A DNA stretch of 64,000 nucleotides from Sporobacter sp963677825 (GCA_963677825.2 CAXXEF010000001.1:496001-560000); one strand, 5' to 3'. Positions 53,601 through 61,760 are shown, numbered from the stretch's first letter. A program made the numbers and translations. The notes: generated by a model from the sequence alone, not told the origin.

Positions 53601-55359
53601 GACGCCCGATGCCATCGCACTTGAATACGGCAGTAATACGATCGAGATCATTGTCACGGCGGAAGATGGGACGGCGACGACCTATACGCTTACGGTATCA
53701 CGTGCGGTGCCGCCGCCTAACTCGAATGCCAATCTGACGAATATCACCATTTTAAATGGCACACTTGAACCGTCTTTCGAGACGGGAATAACGAACTACA
53801 ATGTCAATGTTCCGAACTCAACAAAGACGCAGGCGGTGACGCCTACCCTGTCGAACCCGGCAGCCTCCTACGTCATCCATGTCAACGGCGTGACGATAGG
53901 TGCCGGTGAGGAAGCCGACCTGAACGTTGGCGCGAACGTATTCACAATCACGGTAACAGCGACGGACGGCTCGCAACAAACGTACGCCATTTCCGTAAGC
54001 AGAGCGGAACCGAATTACATTGGTGGCGGCGGTACAACCCCAGGCGGGACTGACGGAAACACGGGCAATGGCGGCGACGACGGTACTGGCGACGGTACTG
54101 ACGACGGATCGGGTTCATCCCTTGTGCCTGTGTTAGTAAACGGAAAGACAGTCAATGCCGGTACGCAATCGTCCGGTATGACGCCTGACGGTAGAGACAG
54201 CACAACAGTCACCGTCGACTCGGCCCTGCTGGACGAACAGCTTGAGCAGGCCGGCAGCGGTGCGACCGTAACCGTGCCGATTTCCGGCAGCGAACAAGTC
54301 AAGTCCGGCGTACTGACCGGCCAGATGATCAGCAATATGGAACAGGAAAGCGCCACGCTGCAAGTAGATACCGGAGCGGTGACTTACATCCTGCCGGCTG
54401 ATGAGTTTGATATTGATGAAGTGGCGGAAGCCTTTGGCGGCGCGCCGCTGGAAGACATTGTGATCACCATATCCGTTGATTCCTCGTCAACAACAGGTGC
54501 TGAATTTATCGCCGACGAGGATGAATTTACGGTCGTGATGCCACCGGTCGACTTCACGATTACAGCAGAATATAACGGTGAGAGCATCGAGATCTCGACG
54601 TTCAGCACCTACGTACAAAGAATAGTAGAAATACCGGCCTATGTATCTCCGGACAAGGTAACAACAGCGATCGTCGTCGATGCAGACGGGACCGTCAGAC
54701 ACGTCCCGACCGAAGTCGTTGAGATCGACGGGAAATACTACGCCGTGATCAACAGCTTGACCAACAGCACCTACGCGCTGGTACAGCATCCGGTCGAGTT
54801 TTCAGATGTGACCGGACACTGGGCAATGGATGCCATCAATAACATGGGATCCAGGATGGTCGTAACCGGCATTGGCGGCAACAATTACGCGCCGGACGCG
54901 GCTATGACCCGGGCAGAGTTTGCAGCGATCATTGTCCGCGCGCTGGGTCTGTCGCCGACAAGCGGCGAATGCGGCTTCGACGACATGGTCGTAACGGACT
55001 GGTACTGCGGATACGTTAAAACAGCGCTCGCCTACGGCATTGTTACAGGCTACGATGACAGTACATTCAGGCCGGATGACAGTATTACGCGCGAGCAGGC
55101 CATGACAATGCTGGCAAAAGCCATGGTCATTACCGGTCTCAACACAGAGTTTACTGTTGACGAAATAGGAGATATTTTCGCTTCGTATTCGGATAGTCAT
55201 AATGCCTCCGATTATGCTGTTGAAGGCATAGCCGCCTGCTTGTGTTCGGGAATCGTCAACGGCAGAACCATAAACACCATAGAGCCGGAGCAAAATATTA
55301 CCCGTGCAGAGGTCGCGGTTATGATCGAACGCCTGCTGGTAGAGTCTAATCTGATATAG
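47626..55359 (+). CDS. Giant S-layer-anchored multidomain surface protein
   Basis: 2577 residues from ATG 47626 (AGAGGA upstream, then a signal peptide KKILTKLLSIVMAVGLLMGG). Approximate order: LamG/concanavalin-like domain (100-310), a region with YIYDQYA and a PKD-like part (to 690), Ig-like domains (690-970), about five fibronectin III-type domains (975-1430), a cadherin-like part, a DUF5011/HYR-type domain (1540-1620, YTDAGATVTGDDGNGL), another FnIII-like domain, Calx-beta (1720-1830, STADYTV), two to three cadherin-like beta-sandwich repeats (1840-2125), a Gly/Asp-rich linker, and three SLH domains (2391-2577, VTGHWAMDAINNM, YDDSTFRPDDSITREQA, ITRAEVAVMIERLL). SLH domains bind pyruvylated secondary wall polymer. 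Probably an adhesin or S-layer-associated binding protein; no catalytic domain is evident. Confidence 0.93.
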   Translation: MKKGVAKKILTKLLSIVMAVGLLMGGVLETVYAYDSTDITLDIPTQHDIDVVLSVGDTTQNTDTFAADLTSALVGLGVPESRIDIQAIETSTTSSNSADASVIFNGWTRYNDATNDWALKETVTPAPPPVIMKTTNSTWSGFYDPNFNSCDYTLELEMGYATTDNDDLGITFGMKDFSTSLNTSQSGYVYNFCGGETTSWPSSSVNIANNSHATGLYEINGTSLYPLVNNASDTRSAGSWYKFKLVVKNDNAKIYKALSIDGGYGDYVLIVDYTTSDGSDIDGTWGFFANSQPNAAFRNITMITSSTKLFSEVIREPDWRDTALRFVVNADDGDVEGLDSGDDDLPEILARMDNEQLHYIGWGSSDNVSQANSFIAKIDDRGTFVNGSTSTGSESISAIAQYIYDQYAAENATDSTYLTLGTPFEFTVNPPSELTGTADGDWPDGKWRVVHDASFYENGTGTAAYSGQYLADMDVSLDKPGKYDIYYKDGLIKTVYVHRAPISSFGVAVSSDGNYTVTLDDQSYDIDNQSAADKGIAEAVWKWKNVVDSDWTTGQPTTFSVNQNYIIQLTVQDDQGEWSIPYSRYISTEEESSATTPIAEFTISPSVMYTYNGTTLTVNDTSYDPGGESLNAKTWTVKYAASGTEFYSESTPKTDFSDMAAGEYTITLVVQNNSGIVSEAFSRTLTIVEDTVDPTVTASSQSGNIVIADTVTLTYSDTGGSDLNYQKYALMSSVTTPGSGDWSASSNNNIRNIIFNQSGTWYLYYEAADNAGNTLSGYFGPYTVTDVTPPTDPTITMTKTSDDTEYVSDTWIGGSDSVHVEFSGSTDDSGFVYYQYSTDDGSTWTDSSSVTISDGGTTTLQYRTRDKSNNYSATASVIIKIDDVAPTFTANIGLQSGSETTVVTASITDAADGQTALAESNPYSITLSSDDPAWSSTTETTFTTTPNTQVSVTYKVADIAGNVGTQTKSLYTQAMTPGVSTLIANPTGSVGLIVDEQDNPDTTSYYVQKATQPDFSDATMAADWINPGADHLITITGLDRSSTYYFRVKARNNESTPVETAYGDMTGSILTIPEDAEEPIATVVSSSRINLEWLEVTGAASYDVYYSENVTDYTLLKNVTGTTTSDVGLSPNTGRQYRIVAKNSSGASSSYSAASPMAYTFAAIPGLTLASQPDGSVDITIATNGNTASTEYFAGTEYYIEYGTDPEWATSSNTGWLTSTTINIAGLDAGTSYYFHVKARNGSNTETTYSDIAGTTTTLSPPTITSVETAVDGTTFNNTVKWSAVDGATSYKIYRDDVYIGTTAGTTYEDTGLKANTLYEYTVTTVNAGGEGTQSTSDSCRTLADYPSAVTVTAKTADTITLTLTPSTNVGDNQKYRLVLKDGDTIVKEFSWSSNLTYVIVGLDGDTEYAVWVDAANSDDLARGEVHVLDTSCNHAVSAALTDNADAMRSEAAGFNDDFVLSLKVWDPDADIVTVTATIDGLTRTVTAAMPTTEPASANVTLSWDVFSLTEGTYSNIDVSVSDGYDSNTSVTYMGTLTVDKTPPVITLTGDDTIYLEVDDAYTDAGATVTGDDGNGLTTTGTVDATTAGTYTITYSAEDNAGNTAAATRTVYVVEPVSETAITVTVPPAGIGSTSAAITGSVTTLGKTQAISDYGYICSTESITEATNKQSLGAKNDLSDYAAMITGLTAETTYYVRPYITVDGTTTMGEEKTFTTLSATDETQWLYISPVTVSKTEADADVTFTVSRIGDATEELNVPISFAGTATSTADYTVAGLTEGVLTIPADSQTAVFTIAIIDNGTYEGAETVVMTLGSVDGYTIADGNGTATLTISDNDSMTLSSDCDITAFTLAGKTAVITGTDITLSVPTGTALTDIAPDTLTIPAGATVTPSADAVRDFTSPVAYTVTAEDGTSKRYVVTVTQRDLSTDSTLSSLTAKDGDENDLTIVPPFYPEITEYTLSVGADIDELDILAAANDAGASVTYLVNDSVVTTPDAIALEYGSNTIEIIVTAEDGTATTYTLTVSRAVPPPNSNANLTNITILNGTLEPSFETGITNYNVNVPNSTKTQAVTPTLSNPAASYVIHVNGVTIGAGEEADLNVGANVFTITVTATDGSQQTYAISVSRAEPNYIGGGGTTPGGTDGNTGNGGDDGTGDGTDDGSGSSLVPVLVNGKTVNAGTQSSGMTPDGRDSTTVTVDSALLDEQLEQAGSGATVTVPISGSEQVKSGVLTGQMISNMEQESATLQVDTGAVTYILPADEFDIDEVAEAFGGAPLEDIVITISVDSSSTTGAEFIADEDEFTVVMPPVDFTITAEYNGESIEISTFSTYVQRIVEIPAYVSPDKVTTAIVVDADGTVRHVPTEVVEIDGKYYAVINSLTNSTYALVQHPVEFSDVTGHWAMDAINNMGSRMVVTGIGGNNYAPDAAMTRAEFAAIIVRALGLSPTSGECGFDDMVVTDWYCGYVKTALAYGIVTGYDDSTFRPDDSITREQAMTMLAKAMVITGLNTEFTVDEIGDIFASYSDSHNASDYAVEGIAACLCSGIVNGRTINTIEPEQNITRAEVAVMIERLLVESNLI

Positions 55360-55399
55360 AATAATGATTGCAAAAATGCCAAAATAACTAAATAGAGAA

Positions 55400-55439
55400 A
55401 ACACCAGGCTAATATCATAAATGGTATTAGCCTGGTGTT
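55400..55439. terminator. Intrinsic terminator between the SLH and PucR-like genes
   Basis: AACACCAGGCTAATA and TATTAGCCTGGTGTT pair perfectly over 15 bp around a 10-base loop. The T-rich flank (TTTTCTCTATTT) is on the minus strand, so it best terminates the PucR-like gene. Confidence 0.75.
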
Positions 55440-55558
55440 GTGCCGCCAGTGTCAATATTTATTTCAACTGAAGCTTGATGCACGGACTCACTTCCAGCAT
55501 GTATGTTTAACAAGTCATTTTAGGATGCGCCCGCGTCATCGGCCGATCAAACTGCATA

Positions 55559-56800
55559 TTAAACGTGCAGACTGTTGATGTGGTATTCTCCGTACAGCTG
55601 CATGATGACGAGTGCAAGCTGCAGATCAAAACTGACCTTATAATCCTGGAGCTCGCAGCCAAGGATCTTCTCGATCCGGCGCAAGCGGTACTTCAGCCCG
55701 CTGACCGACATGTTGATCGTCCGAGCCGTCTTTTCAATATTATTTCTCAAGTACAGGAATTCCTGAAGTGTTTTAAGCAAATCGGTTTCGTTCTTTTTAT
55801 CGTAATCCAAGAGCACACCGACCTTCGCACGTGCATAATTGTACAGCTCTGCCGGCTTAATCGTACTTAAGAAGAGTGCATGTACTGAAAACTGTTCAAA
55901 AGAGCGTACACGTCCCTCCGTTATCATATATTCACCGATTTCAAGTGCCTTTTTAGCGGCATAAAAGGAATTTGAGAAATCCGAGTGTTCGTTACAGACG
56001 CTCCCGATACCAATATACAGCTTTAGGCCGAGTTGCGTAAACGCCGATTTGATCAGCTCATCGGCTGTTTTCTTAATCACGTTTATGGATTCGTGCCGTC
56101 CGGCAATCTGAACAAGCAAGACAATCTCGTCCTTTTGCTGCGTAACCATGCCCGGCACAATTTGATCCAGACGGTTTTGCATTACTTTAACAAGCTCAGT
56201 TTTGTAATCAGCGGATACTGCGGCATCGCTTTTACTGTGCTTGGCGTCGTACGACGGGTTTTCCAGCACTGCGACAAGCACTCTATGGGGCGAGGTGATG
56301 TCGTACGCCAACGCGTGCGCCCTGTTCGTAATAGAATCCGGATCGGTGTACCGCATTGTGATTAAATCCTGTATAAAGCTGCCTTTCAGCCGAAGCTCGA
56401 CGTCGGCAATTTTTTTATTTTGTAAAAGCTGCAGCGCAATAATTTCTGATGCGCTATCCAAGTTCTGCACGTCTATTTCGCTAAAATCCTTATCAAAGCG
56501 CGCTGCCGTCAGCGTGCCCATCAACTTGCCGCCGGCATAAATTACTTTTTTATAGTCACATCTTTTTTCCAAGCCGGCAACGCCGCCCATGCTGCCATCG
56601 CGGCTCGCCGACAGGCGCGCACGCTCATCCAGCCGCATCTCAGACGGAAAACTGATCGTCAGATTAAACCCGTTTGGGTCATCGAGAACAATGCAGGCGT
56701 TTAAGCTGTTTGCCAGCAAAGCGGCGATTGTTTCCATGTCGCCCTCAGATAGTAAATCCCGGATCAGCGCAGATTGTATGCTCTGTATTGGCTTGTCCAT
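55559..56800 (-). CDS. PucR/CdaR-family transcriptional regulator
   Basis: About 413 residues from ATG 56800 (GGGGTGG nine bases upstream). The N-terminal 150 residues look like a sensor domain (ANSLNACIVLDDPNGFNL). The middle is a degenerate GGDEF-like CdaR domain (LKLYIGIGSVCNEHSDFSNS, FYAAKKALEIG). The C-terminus is the PucR HTH_30: TLQEFLYLRNNIEKTARTIN, then MSVSGLKYRLRRIEKILGCEL. Such regulators usually activate catabolic genes in response to the substrate. It diverges from the glycyl radical enzyme gene across 160 bp, so that gene is its likely target. Confidence 0.87.
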   Translation of the reverse strand: MDKPIQSIQSALIRDLLSEGDMETIAALLANSLNACIVLDDPNGFNLTISFPSEMRLDERARLSASRDGSMGGVAGLEKRCDYKKVIYAGGKLMGTLTAARFDKDFSEIDVQNLDSASEIIALQLLQNKKIADVELRLKGSFIQDLITMRYTDPDSITNRAHALAYDITSPHRVLVAVLENPSYDAKHSKSDAAVSADYKTELVKVMQNRLDQIVPGMVTQQKDEIVLLVQIAGRHESINVIKKTADELIKSAFTQLGLKLYIGIGSVCNEHSDFSNSFYAAKKALEIGEYMITEGRVRSFEQFSVHALFLSTIKPAELYNYARAKVGVLLDYDKKNETDLLKTLQEFLYLRNNIEKTARTINMSVSGLKYRLRRIEKILGCELQDYKVSFDLQLALVIMQLYGEYHINSLHV

Positions 56801-56920
56801 CGTATAGGCCACCCCTTCAACGTCATTATTATATGTTATGACTCCATACTACCACCTGAACCAGGCGAATATCAACTGCATTTTAGCTTGTTTCGTAGTA
56901 TATATGGGGTTAATGCTTTA

Positions 56921-56929
56921 TGTTATAAT
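56921..56929 (+). promoter_or_regulatory. Extended -10 promoter of the glycyl radical enzyme gene
   Basis: TGT followed by TATAAT (56924-56929) matches the extended -10 pattern. No good -35 lies at 17 bp (TATATG), which fits a promoter that needs an activator such as the divergent PucR-like protein. Confidence 0.6.
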
Positions 56930-56960
56930 TTTCTAAAAAGCAATAACAAGGAGCGTAATG

Positions 56961-59411
56961 ATGAAAAATAACACAGTTGATCAGCGTCTTATTAATCAAA
57001 TAGATACGATCGGGCTGTCGCCCCGCATTGAGCAGTGGAAAGAAGCGATGCGCACGGCGCCGTGGAAGCTCTGCGCCGAACGCGAAAAATACACAGTGGA
57101 ATCCTGGCGTCAGACTGAAGGCGAGGATCTGGAAATCCGCCGCGCAAAACTGATCGCCCATGTGCTTGACAACATAGAAATCGCGATTCACGACTACGAC
57201 GTGATCGTCGGCCGTCCGACGCCGTACGTGATCGGTACGTGTACATCGATCGACGTTTGCGGCAACTACATCCCCGACTTGTGGGACGATGACGGTGAAA
57301 TAAACCTCACAATGAATGCCGACGCCGGACTTGACCCGGACAGCCTGAAGATTCTGCGCGAGAGCGCCAATGAATTTGCCGGCAAAACAGCACCCGATAT
57401 GACAGCAAAAGCCTGGGCGGAAGTCTATGGCAGCTGGCCGCGCGACGTGACGGACGCCAAGATCAAGGATCCGACGATCGACGTCGGTATTTTCGGCCAG
57501 GTCACGTCGGTCATGGCGTGGAAGAAGATTTTGTCCACCGGTCTGAACGCGTACATCAAGGACGCTGAGCGCCGGATCGAAGCGTACAGAGCCGCGCCGG
57601 ACAGCAACATCAACAAGCTTTATTTCTGGGAATCGGCTATCATCGTGTGTAAAGCGATCATTAATCACGCTCATCGCTATGCTGCGCTTGCCAGAAAAAT
57701 GGCTGAGACCGAAACAAACGCGCAGCGTAAGGCAGAGCTTATAAAAATCGCCGATACGTGTGACTATGTTCCTGAAAATCCAGCCAGAACATTGCGGGAA
57801 GCGCTGCAGGCAATGGCGATCCTCAACGTCTGCAAGCTGCTAGAACACCCGATGCATAATAACGCACACTGGGGCCGCGCCGACCAGTACCTCTACCCCT
57901 ATTTCATGGACGATATTAAAAACGGTACAATCAGCGTCGACGAAGCCGCGCAGCTGCTTGCAGAGCTGATCGGCCGTTGGGGCACACAGATCTTCGTCAC
58001 CAATGAATCGCAGCGTCAATCGCATCAGGTTAACTTTGGTATCAATAACGTCCTTATCGGCGGTAAAACGGTCGACGGCACAGACGGCTCTAACGAGCTG
58101 AGCTATCTGATCCTGCATCTGGTTGGCCTATTAAAGCTCTCCTCCCCGACTGTCGGTGTGCGCTGGAACAGCGATACGCCGACATGGCTGATGACAAAGG
58201 CAATCGAGACCAATATGGAAACAAAAGGCGGTATTCCGCTGTTTCAAAATGACGACGTAATGATCCGCCATTACGAGGACGACGGCATTCCGTACGAAGA
58301 AGCGTGTGAATGGTCCGGCCTTGGCTGCGTGTATCCCTGTCTGCCGACACGCGCGGAGCATTACGGCGCGGAAGGCGTCGCCGGATATAATCTCGCCGCC
58401 ATTCTCGACATGGCACTACATAACGGTAAAGCAGCGACCGGCAAGGTGCTCGGCCCGCAAACGGGCGACGCCAGCCAGTTTACAACGTTTGAACAGGTAT
58501 ACGACGCGTTTAAGGCGCAGCACCGCTACTTCATCGACCGGATTTTCCGCTTGGCCGCCATAGCGCGCGTCGTCCAGCCTCGGTATCTCCGCCTGCCGCT
58601 CATATCGACGCTCAGCCTGCCGGCCAGCATGGAGATCGGGCAGGACGTCTTAATCCCCCACCCCGACTATTCGCTGTTCGGCATCTCCGACCGCGCCGTC
58701 ATTGACGCGGCCGACTCCTTGTTCTCCATCAAGAAACTTGTGTTTGACAACAAGCTGTTAACTATGACAGAATTACTGCAAGCACTGGATACAAACTTCA
58801 GCGGTGCGCGCGGCGAGCAGATTCGTCAGATGTGCCTCAATGTGCCGAAATACGGCAACGGCATCGACGAGATCGATCTGTTCGTCAAAGACGTCAGTGC
58901 GTTCTCCGCCGGGTATATCCGCAACTACGACAATGCGCCGTTTAAGAATTACATGGTCGCGCGCGAAGGACTTGCCTGGCACTATTACGGCGGCCTTGGC
59001 GTCGGTGCGCTGCCGGACGGACGGCGTGCGTTCGAGCCGCTGAACGACGGTGCCGCATCACCCATGCGCGGCACCGACACCAATGGGCCGACAGCCGTCA
59101 TCAGTTCGGCACTCAAGGCCGAGTTTGAGGACTCTTATGCGCAGGTGCTTAATCAGAAATTCTCGTCGATGACATTATCGACGCCGGATAGCCGCGAGAA
59201 GCTCGTGGCCTTCACCGAAACGTTTTTTGCAAGCGGCGGCACGCATATCCAGTATAACATCGCCGACTCGGAGGTCCTTAAAGAAGCCAAAGTCAAACCG
59301 GAGGAGCACGACGACCTCGTCGTCCGGATCGGCGGCTTCAGCGCCTATTTTGTACAGCTTTCAAATGAAATCCAAGAAGATGTTATCACCCGCAGTGAAC
59401 AGCTGCTTTAA
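56961..59411 (+). CDS. Glycyl radical enzyme (pyruvate formate-lyase-like) of unassigned reaction
   Basis: 816 residues from ATG 56961 (AAGGAG seven bases upstream; ATG 56958 is also possible). The N-terminal PFL-like domain spans about residues 15-660, and the C-terminal radical domain ends the protein: VVRIGGFSAYFVQLSNEIQE, with the radical Gly at 792. The thiyl Cys is Cys 456 in SGLGCVYPCLPTR. Most dehydratases, lyases and arylacetate decarboxylases of the superfamily read Cys-x-Glu here; this one has Tyr at the Glu position and a second Cys at 460. So the known diol/choline/isethionate/hydroxyproline classes are unlikely, and decarboxylation or another C-C or C-X cleavage is possible. Neighbours are two regulators, a binding lipoprotein and an ene-reductase. 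No radical SAM activase is in the window. Confidence 0.9.
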   Translation: MKNNTVDQRLINQIDTIGLSPRIEQWKEAMRTAPWKLCAEREKYTVESWRQTEGEDLEIRRAKLIAHVLDNIEIAIHDYDVIVGRPTPYVIGTCTSIDVCGNYIPDLWDDDGEINLTMNADAGLDPDSLKILRESANEFAGKTAPDMTAKAWAEVYGSWPRDVTDAKIKDPTIDVGIFGQVTSVMAWKKILSTGLNAYIKDAERRIEAYRAAPDSNINKLYFWESAIIVCKAIINHAHRYAALARKMAETETNAQRKAELIKIADTCDYVPENPARTLREALQAMAILNVCKLLEHPMHNNAHWGRADQYLYPYFMDDIKNGTISVDEAAQLLAELIGRWGTQIFVTNESQRQSHQVNFGINNVLIGGKTVDGTDGSNELSYLILHLVGLLKLSSPTVGVRWNSDTPTWLMTKAIETNMETKGGIPLFQNDDVMIRHYEDDGIPYEEACEWSGLGCVYPCLPTRAEHYGAEGVAGYNLAAILDMALHNGKAATGKVLGPQTGDASQFTTFEQVYDAFKAQHRYFIDRIFRLAAIARVVQPRYLRLPLISTLSLPASMEIGQDVLIPHPDYSLFGISDRAVIDAADSLFSIKKLVFDNKLLTMTELLQALDTNFSGARGEQIRQMCLNVPKYGNGIDEIDLFVKDVSAFSAGYIRNYDNAPFKNYMVAREGLAWHYYGGLGVGALPDGRRAFEPLNDGAASPMRGTDTNGPTAVISSALKAEFEDSYAQVLNQKFSSMTLSTPDSREKLVAFTETFFASGGTHIQYNIADSEVLKEAKVKPEEHDDLVVRIGGFSAYFVQLSNEIQEDVITRSEQLL

Positions 59412-59461
59412 ACCGAGCCGCAGCGCATTTTCCCGCCGGATAATGGATGGAGGATTGGTCC

Positions 59462-60358
59462 GTGAACAAAATCACTTTGCAGCAAATTGAGATTTTCCTA
59501 ACTGTCGCCGAACAGCTGAACCTCTCGGAAGCGGCACGCGATTTGTTTATCAATCAATCCGCCGTCAGCCGGTGGCTGTCACGGCTTGAGGAGAATTTGG
59601 ATACGACCCTATTCATCCGCACCAATCGCGGCGTCGAGCTGACGGCTCACGGGGAGTTTCTGTACACGGAGTTAAAACCGTTATATGAGCGCCTTACCGA
59701 AGTCACAAAGAGCCTCAGCAGGGTTTATCCTACCGAAGAAGACATTCTGCGCATCGGGTGTATGGATTCCTCCGAGGTCATTGGTGCAATGAAACCGCTT
59801 CTCAAACGGTTTGAAAAGCGCTGCCCGGATACACTGATCAAGCTGGAGCCTTTCAGCTGTATTGATTTGCGTGAGGCGCTGGCCTGCAACAGGCTTGACT
59901 GTGTCGTATCCTACCATTTGGGTTTCAGCGAATGTTTAAGCATACAGCATAAGAAGATTAAGAAGCTCGAGACGTATATTGCCGTCTCGGCTAGCGGTCC
60001 GCTTGCCGACAGTTTTGAAATACCGGTTGACAAACTCAACGACGAGACCTTGTACCTGCTATACATTACGGAAATGAAAGACGCGGAATTCCGCGCCATC
60101 GAGATCTGCCAGGAAATAGGCTTCATGCCCAAGGAAATCGTCTATATGCCCAACTACTTTGCGCTTGAACTAGCCATAAAGAATGGCAAGGGCTTCACGA
60201 TTAGCGGCAGCAACATATGTGAGCGGTTTGGCACCGACATAAAGACGTATCACGTTCCCAAGCCGTACAGGGTTCAATACGTCATCGCTGCATGGCGTAA
60301 AAACAGATGTTCACCCCTGACAAAAATATTCTTAGATCTCATTGACGATGTTTTATAA
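59462..60358 (+). CDS. LysR-family transcriptional regulator
   Basis: 298 residues from GTG 59462, which has GGAGG eight bases upstream. The winged HTH is LQQIEIFLTVAEQLNLSEAA, then FINQSAVSRWLSRLEENL and FIRTNRGVELTAHGEFLY. The effector domain (ILRIGCMDSSEVIGAMKPLL, LEPFSCIDLREALACNRLDC) follows. It lies 50 bp after the glycyl radical enzyme gene on the same strand, with no terminator between, so it is probably co-expressed and may add a second control on this locus or on the ene-reductase. Confidence 0.93.
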   Translation: MNKITLQQIEIFLTVAEQLNLSEAARDLFINQSAVSRWLSRLEENLDTTLFIRTNRGVELTAHGEFLYTELKPLYERLTEVTKSLSRVYPTEEDILRIGCMDSSEVIGAMKPLLKRFEKRCPDTLIKLEPFSCIDLREALACNRLDCVVSYHLGFSECLSIQHKKIKKLETYIAVSASGPLADSFEIPVDKLNDETLYLLYITEMKDAEFRAIEICQEIGFMPKEIVYMPNYFALELAIKNGKGFTISGSNICERFGTDIKTYHVPKPYRVQYVIAAWRKNRCSPLTKIFLDLIDDVL

Positions 60359-60418
60359 AGCGTGGGCGAATTAGAGACGCGGCTATGTGTAAACGGCATA
60401 ACCAGCAAACCCATTCGA

Positions 60419-60448
60419 TTGACACATTTAAAATATCTAAATTATACT
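60419..60448 (+). promoter_or_regulatory. Promoter of the substrate-binding lipoprotein gene
   Basis: TTGACA (60419-60424), an 18-bp spacer and TATACT (60443-60448), 58 bp before the start codon. Confidence 0.7.
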
Positions 60449-60506
60449 AACAGCATGGCAAGCCCTTTCCCTGTATTGTATATTTACACAAATCGGAGGA
60501 GAATAC

Positions 60507-61715
60507 ATGATGAAAAGATTTTTAGCAATTATCCTGGCGTTACTTCTGGCTTTTTCACTTTTTGCCTGCAACCAGAACACAGCCGACGATCCAAGCACAT
60601 CACCGTCAGAATCCACAGCTTCACCGTCAAGTGACACTTCCCCGGACGATGCCACCCCGTCCGAGCCGGCCGGCGACAGCACCATCGGCTATCTTACCGA
60701 TGATGTCGACCATTTCGCACGCGAGCCGTACAAGCTCATTTCAATGGCGCTGAACACCTCGACGACATACACGCAGCGCATCAATGACAATCTCGCCCTT
60801 TGGGGAACAGTATTCAACTATGAGGTTGTCAACTACAATGCCAACGAAGACTACGATGCCTACGTCAACGAACTTGAAGTTCAGACGATGGCAGGCGCCG
60901 ACGGTTTCTTCGCCGGTATGAGTGGTCCGCTGGTCGCACGTACATATGAGATCTGCACCGAGCTGGGCGTTGACTGCATCGGCTGCCCGACACCTTTTAC
61001 CGATGAAGAAGGACACATCATTTATCCGAGTGTCAATCAGGACGAATACGGTAACGGCGCCGCGCTCACACATTGGCTGCTTGAAAACTACACGAACTAT
61101 TGGGCCGATCCTATTGACGAAGAAACTCTTGGCATTATTGTCATTACATTCTCGCCCGTCAGCGGTATCCAAGACCGCCTGCCCGGCGTGCAGGACGTCA
61201 TCGCCGCGGAACTCCCCGCTGCTGTTGATCACACGTTCGTGGCCGACTGTGTCGCCCATCCCGACGGCTTCTCGTCGACTGCAGCTTACGACTTAACGTC
61301 GCAGTACATTACGGCCAATCCCGATCTGGACAAATGGTTTGTCATCGCTCTTGTTGACGACTGGGCCGTTGGCGCAACACGTTCGGTCGAAAATATGGAC
61401 AAGACGGACAGCGTACTGGTCGTCAGCGTTCAGGCGGATGCTTTCCTGAATGAAATTGAGTCCACGGGCGACAGCGTGTACATTGCCGCCAACGCCATCT
61501 CCGTTGCGGAACTGACAGGCTACATGGCCTCCGGCCTCGTCGCGATGCTCGATGGCCGTGCCACCGCTGAGTCCCTCTGGCCCGAGTGGGTTAGAGACGG
61601 CGACATGTATCCCTGCGTCGACCTCCCCGGAACGATGATCACACGCGATAACTACGAGCAGTGGGTGCAAGATACAGACTTCTATGCCCTGTCTGCCGGT
61701 ATGGCTACCAGCTAA
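60507..61715 (+). CDS. Orphan ABC-type substrate-binding lipoprotein
   Basis: 402 residues. The lipobox FSLFACN is followed by a Ser/Thr/Asp/Pro linker to about residue 55. The mature part has the two-lobe periplasmic-binding fold of the sugar-binding/LacI-like class (YVNELEVQTMAGADGFFAGM, IYPSVNQDEYGNGAALTHWL, DLDKWFVIALVDDWAVGATR). No permease or ATPase gene is adjacent; a terminator follows and the next gene runs the other way. It may serve a transporter encoded elsewhere or act as a sensor. Location suggests it binds the substrate of the glycyl radical enzyme pathway. Confidence 0.85.
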   Translation: MMKRFLAIILALLLAFSLFACNQNTADDPSTSPSESTASPSSDTSPDDATPSEPAGDSTIGYLTDDVDHFAREPYKLISMALNTSTTYTQRINDNLALWGTVFNYEVVNYNANEDYDAYVNELEVQTMAGADGFFAGMSGPLVARTYEICTELGVDCIGCPTPFTDEEGHIIYPSVNQDEYGNGAALTHWLLENYTNYWADPIDEETLGIIVITFSPVSGIQDRLPGVQDVIAAELPAAVDHTFVADCVAHPDGFSSTAAYDLTSQYITANPDLDKWFVIALVDDWAVGATRSVENMDKTDSVLVVSVQADAFLNEIESTGDSVYIAANAISVAELTGYMASGLVAMLDGRATAESLWPEWVRDGDMYPCVDLPGTMITRDNYEQWVQDTDFYALSAGMATS

Positions 61716-61730
61716 GAACAAATGCGATAC

Positions 61731-61760
61731 AAAAGAGGCCGGATTAATCCGGCCTCTTTT
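61731..61760 (+). terminator. Intrinsic terminator
   Basis: AAAGAGGCCGGATT and AATCCGGCCTCTTT are exact inverted copies followed by TCTTT, 15 bp after the lipoprotein stop. Confidence 0.9.
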
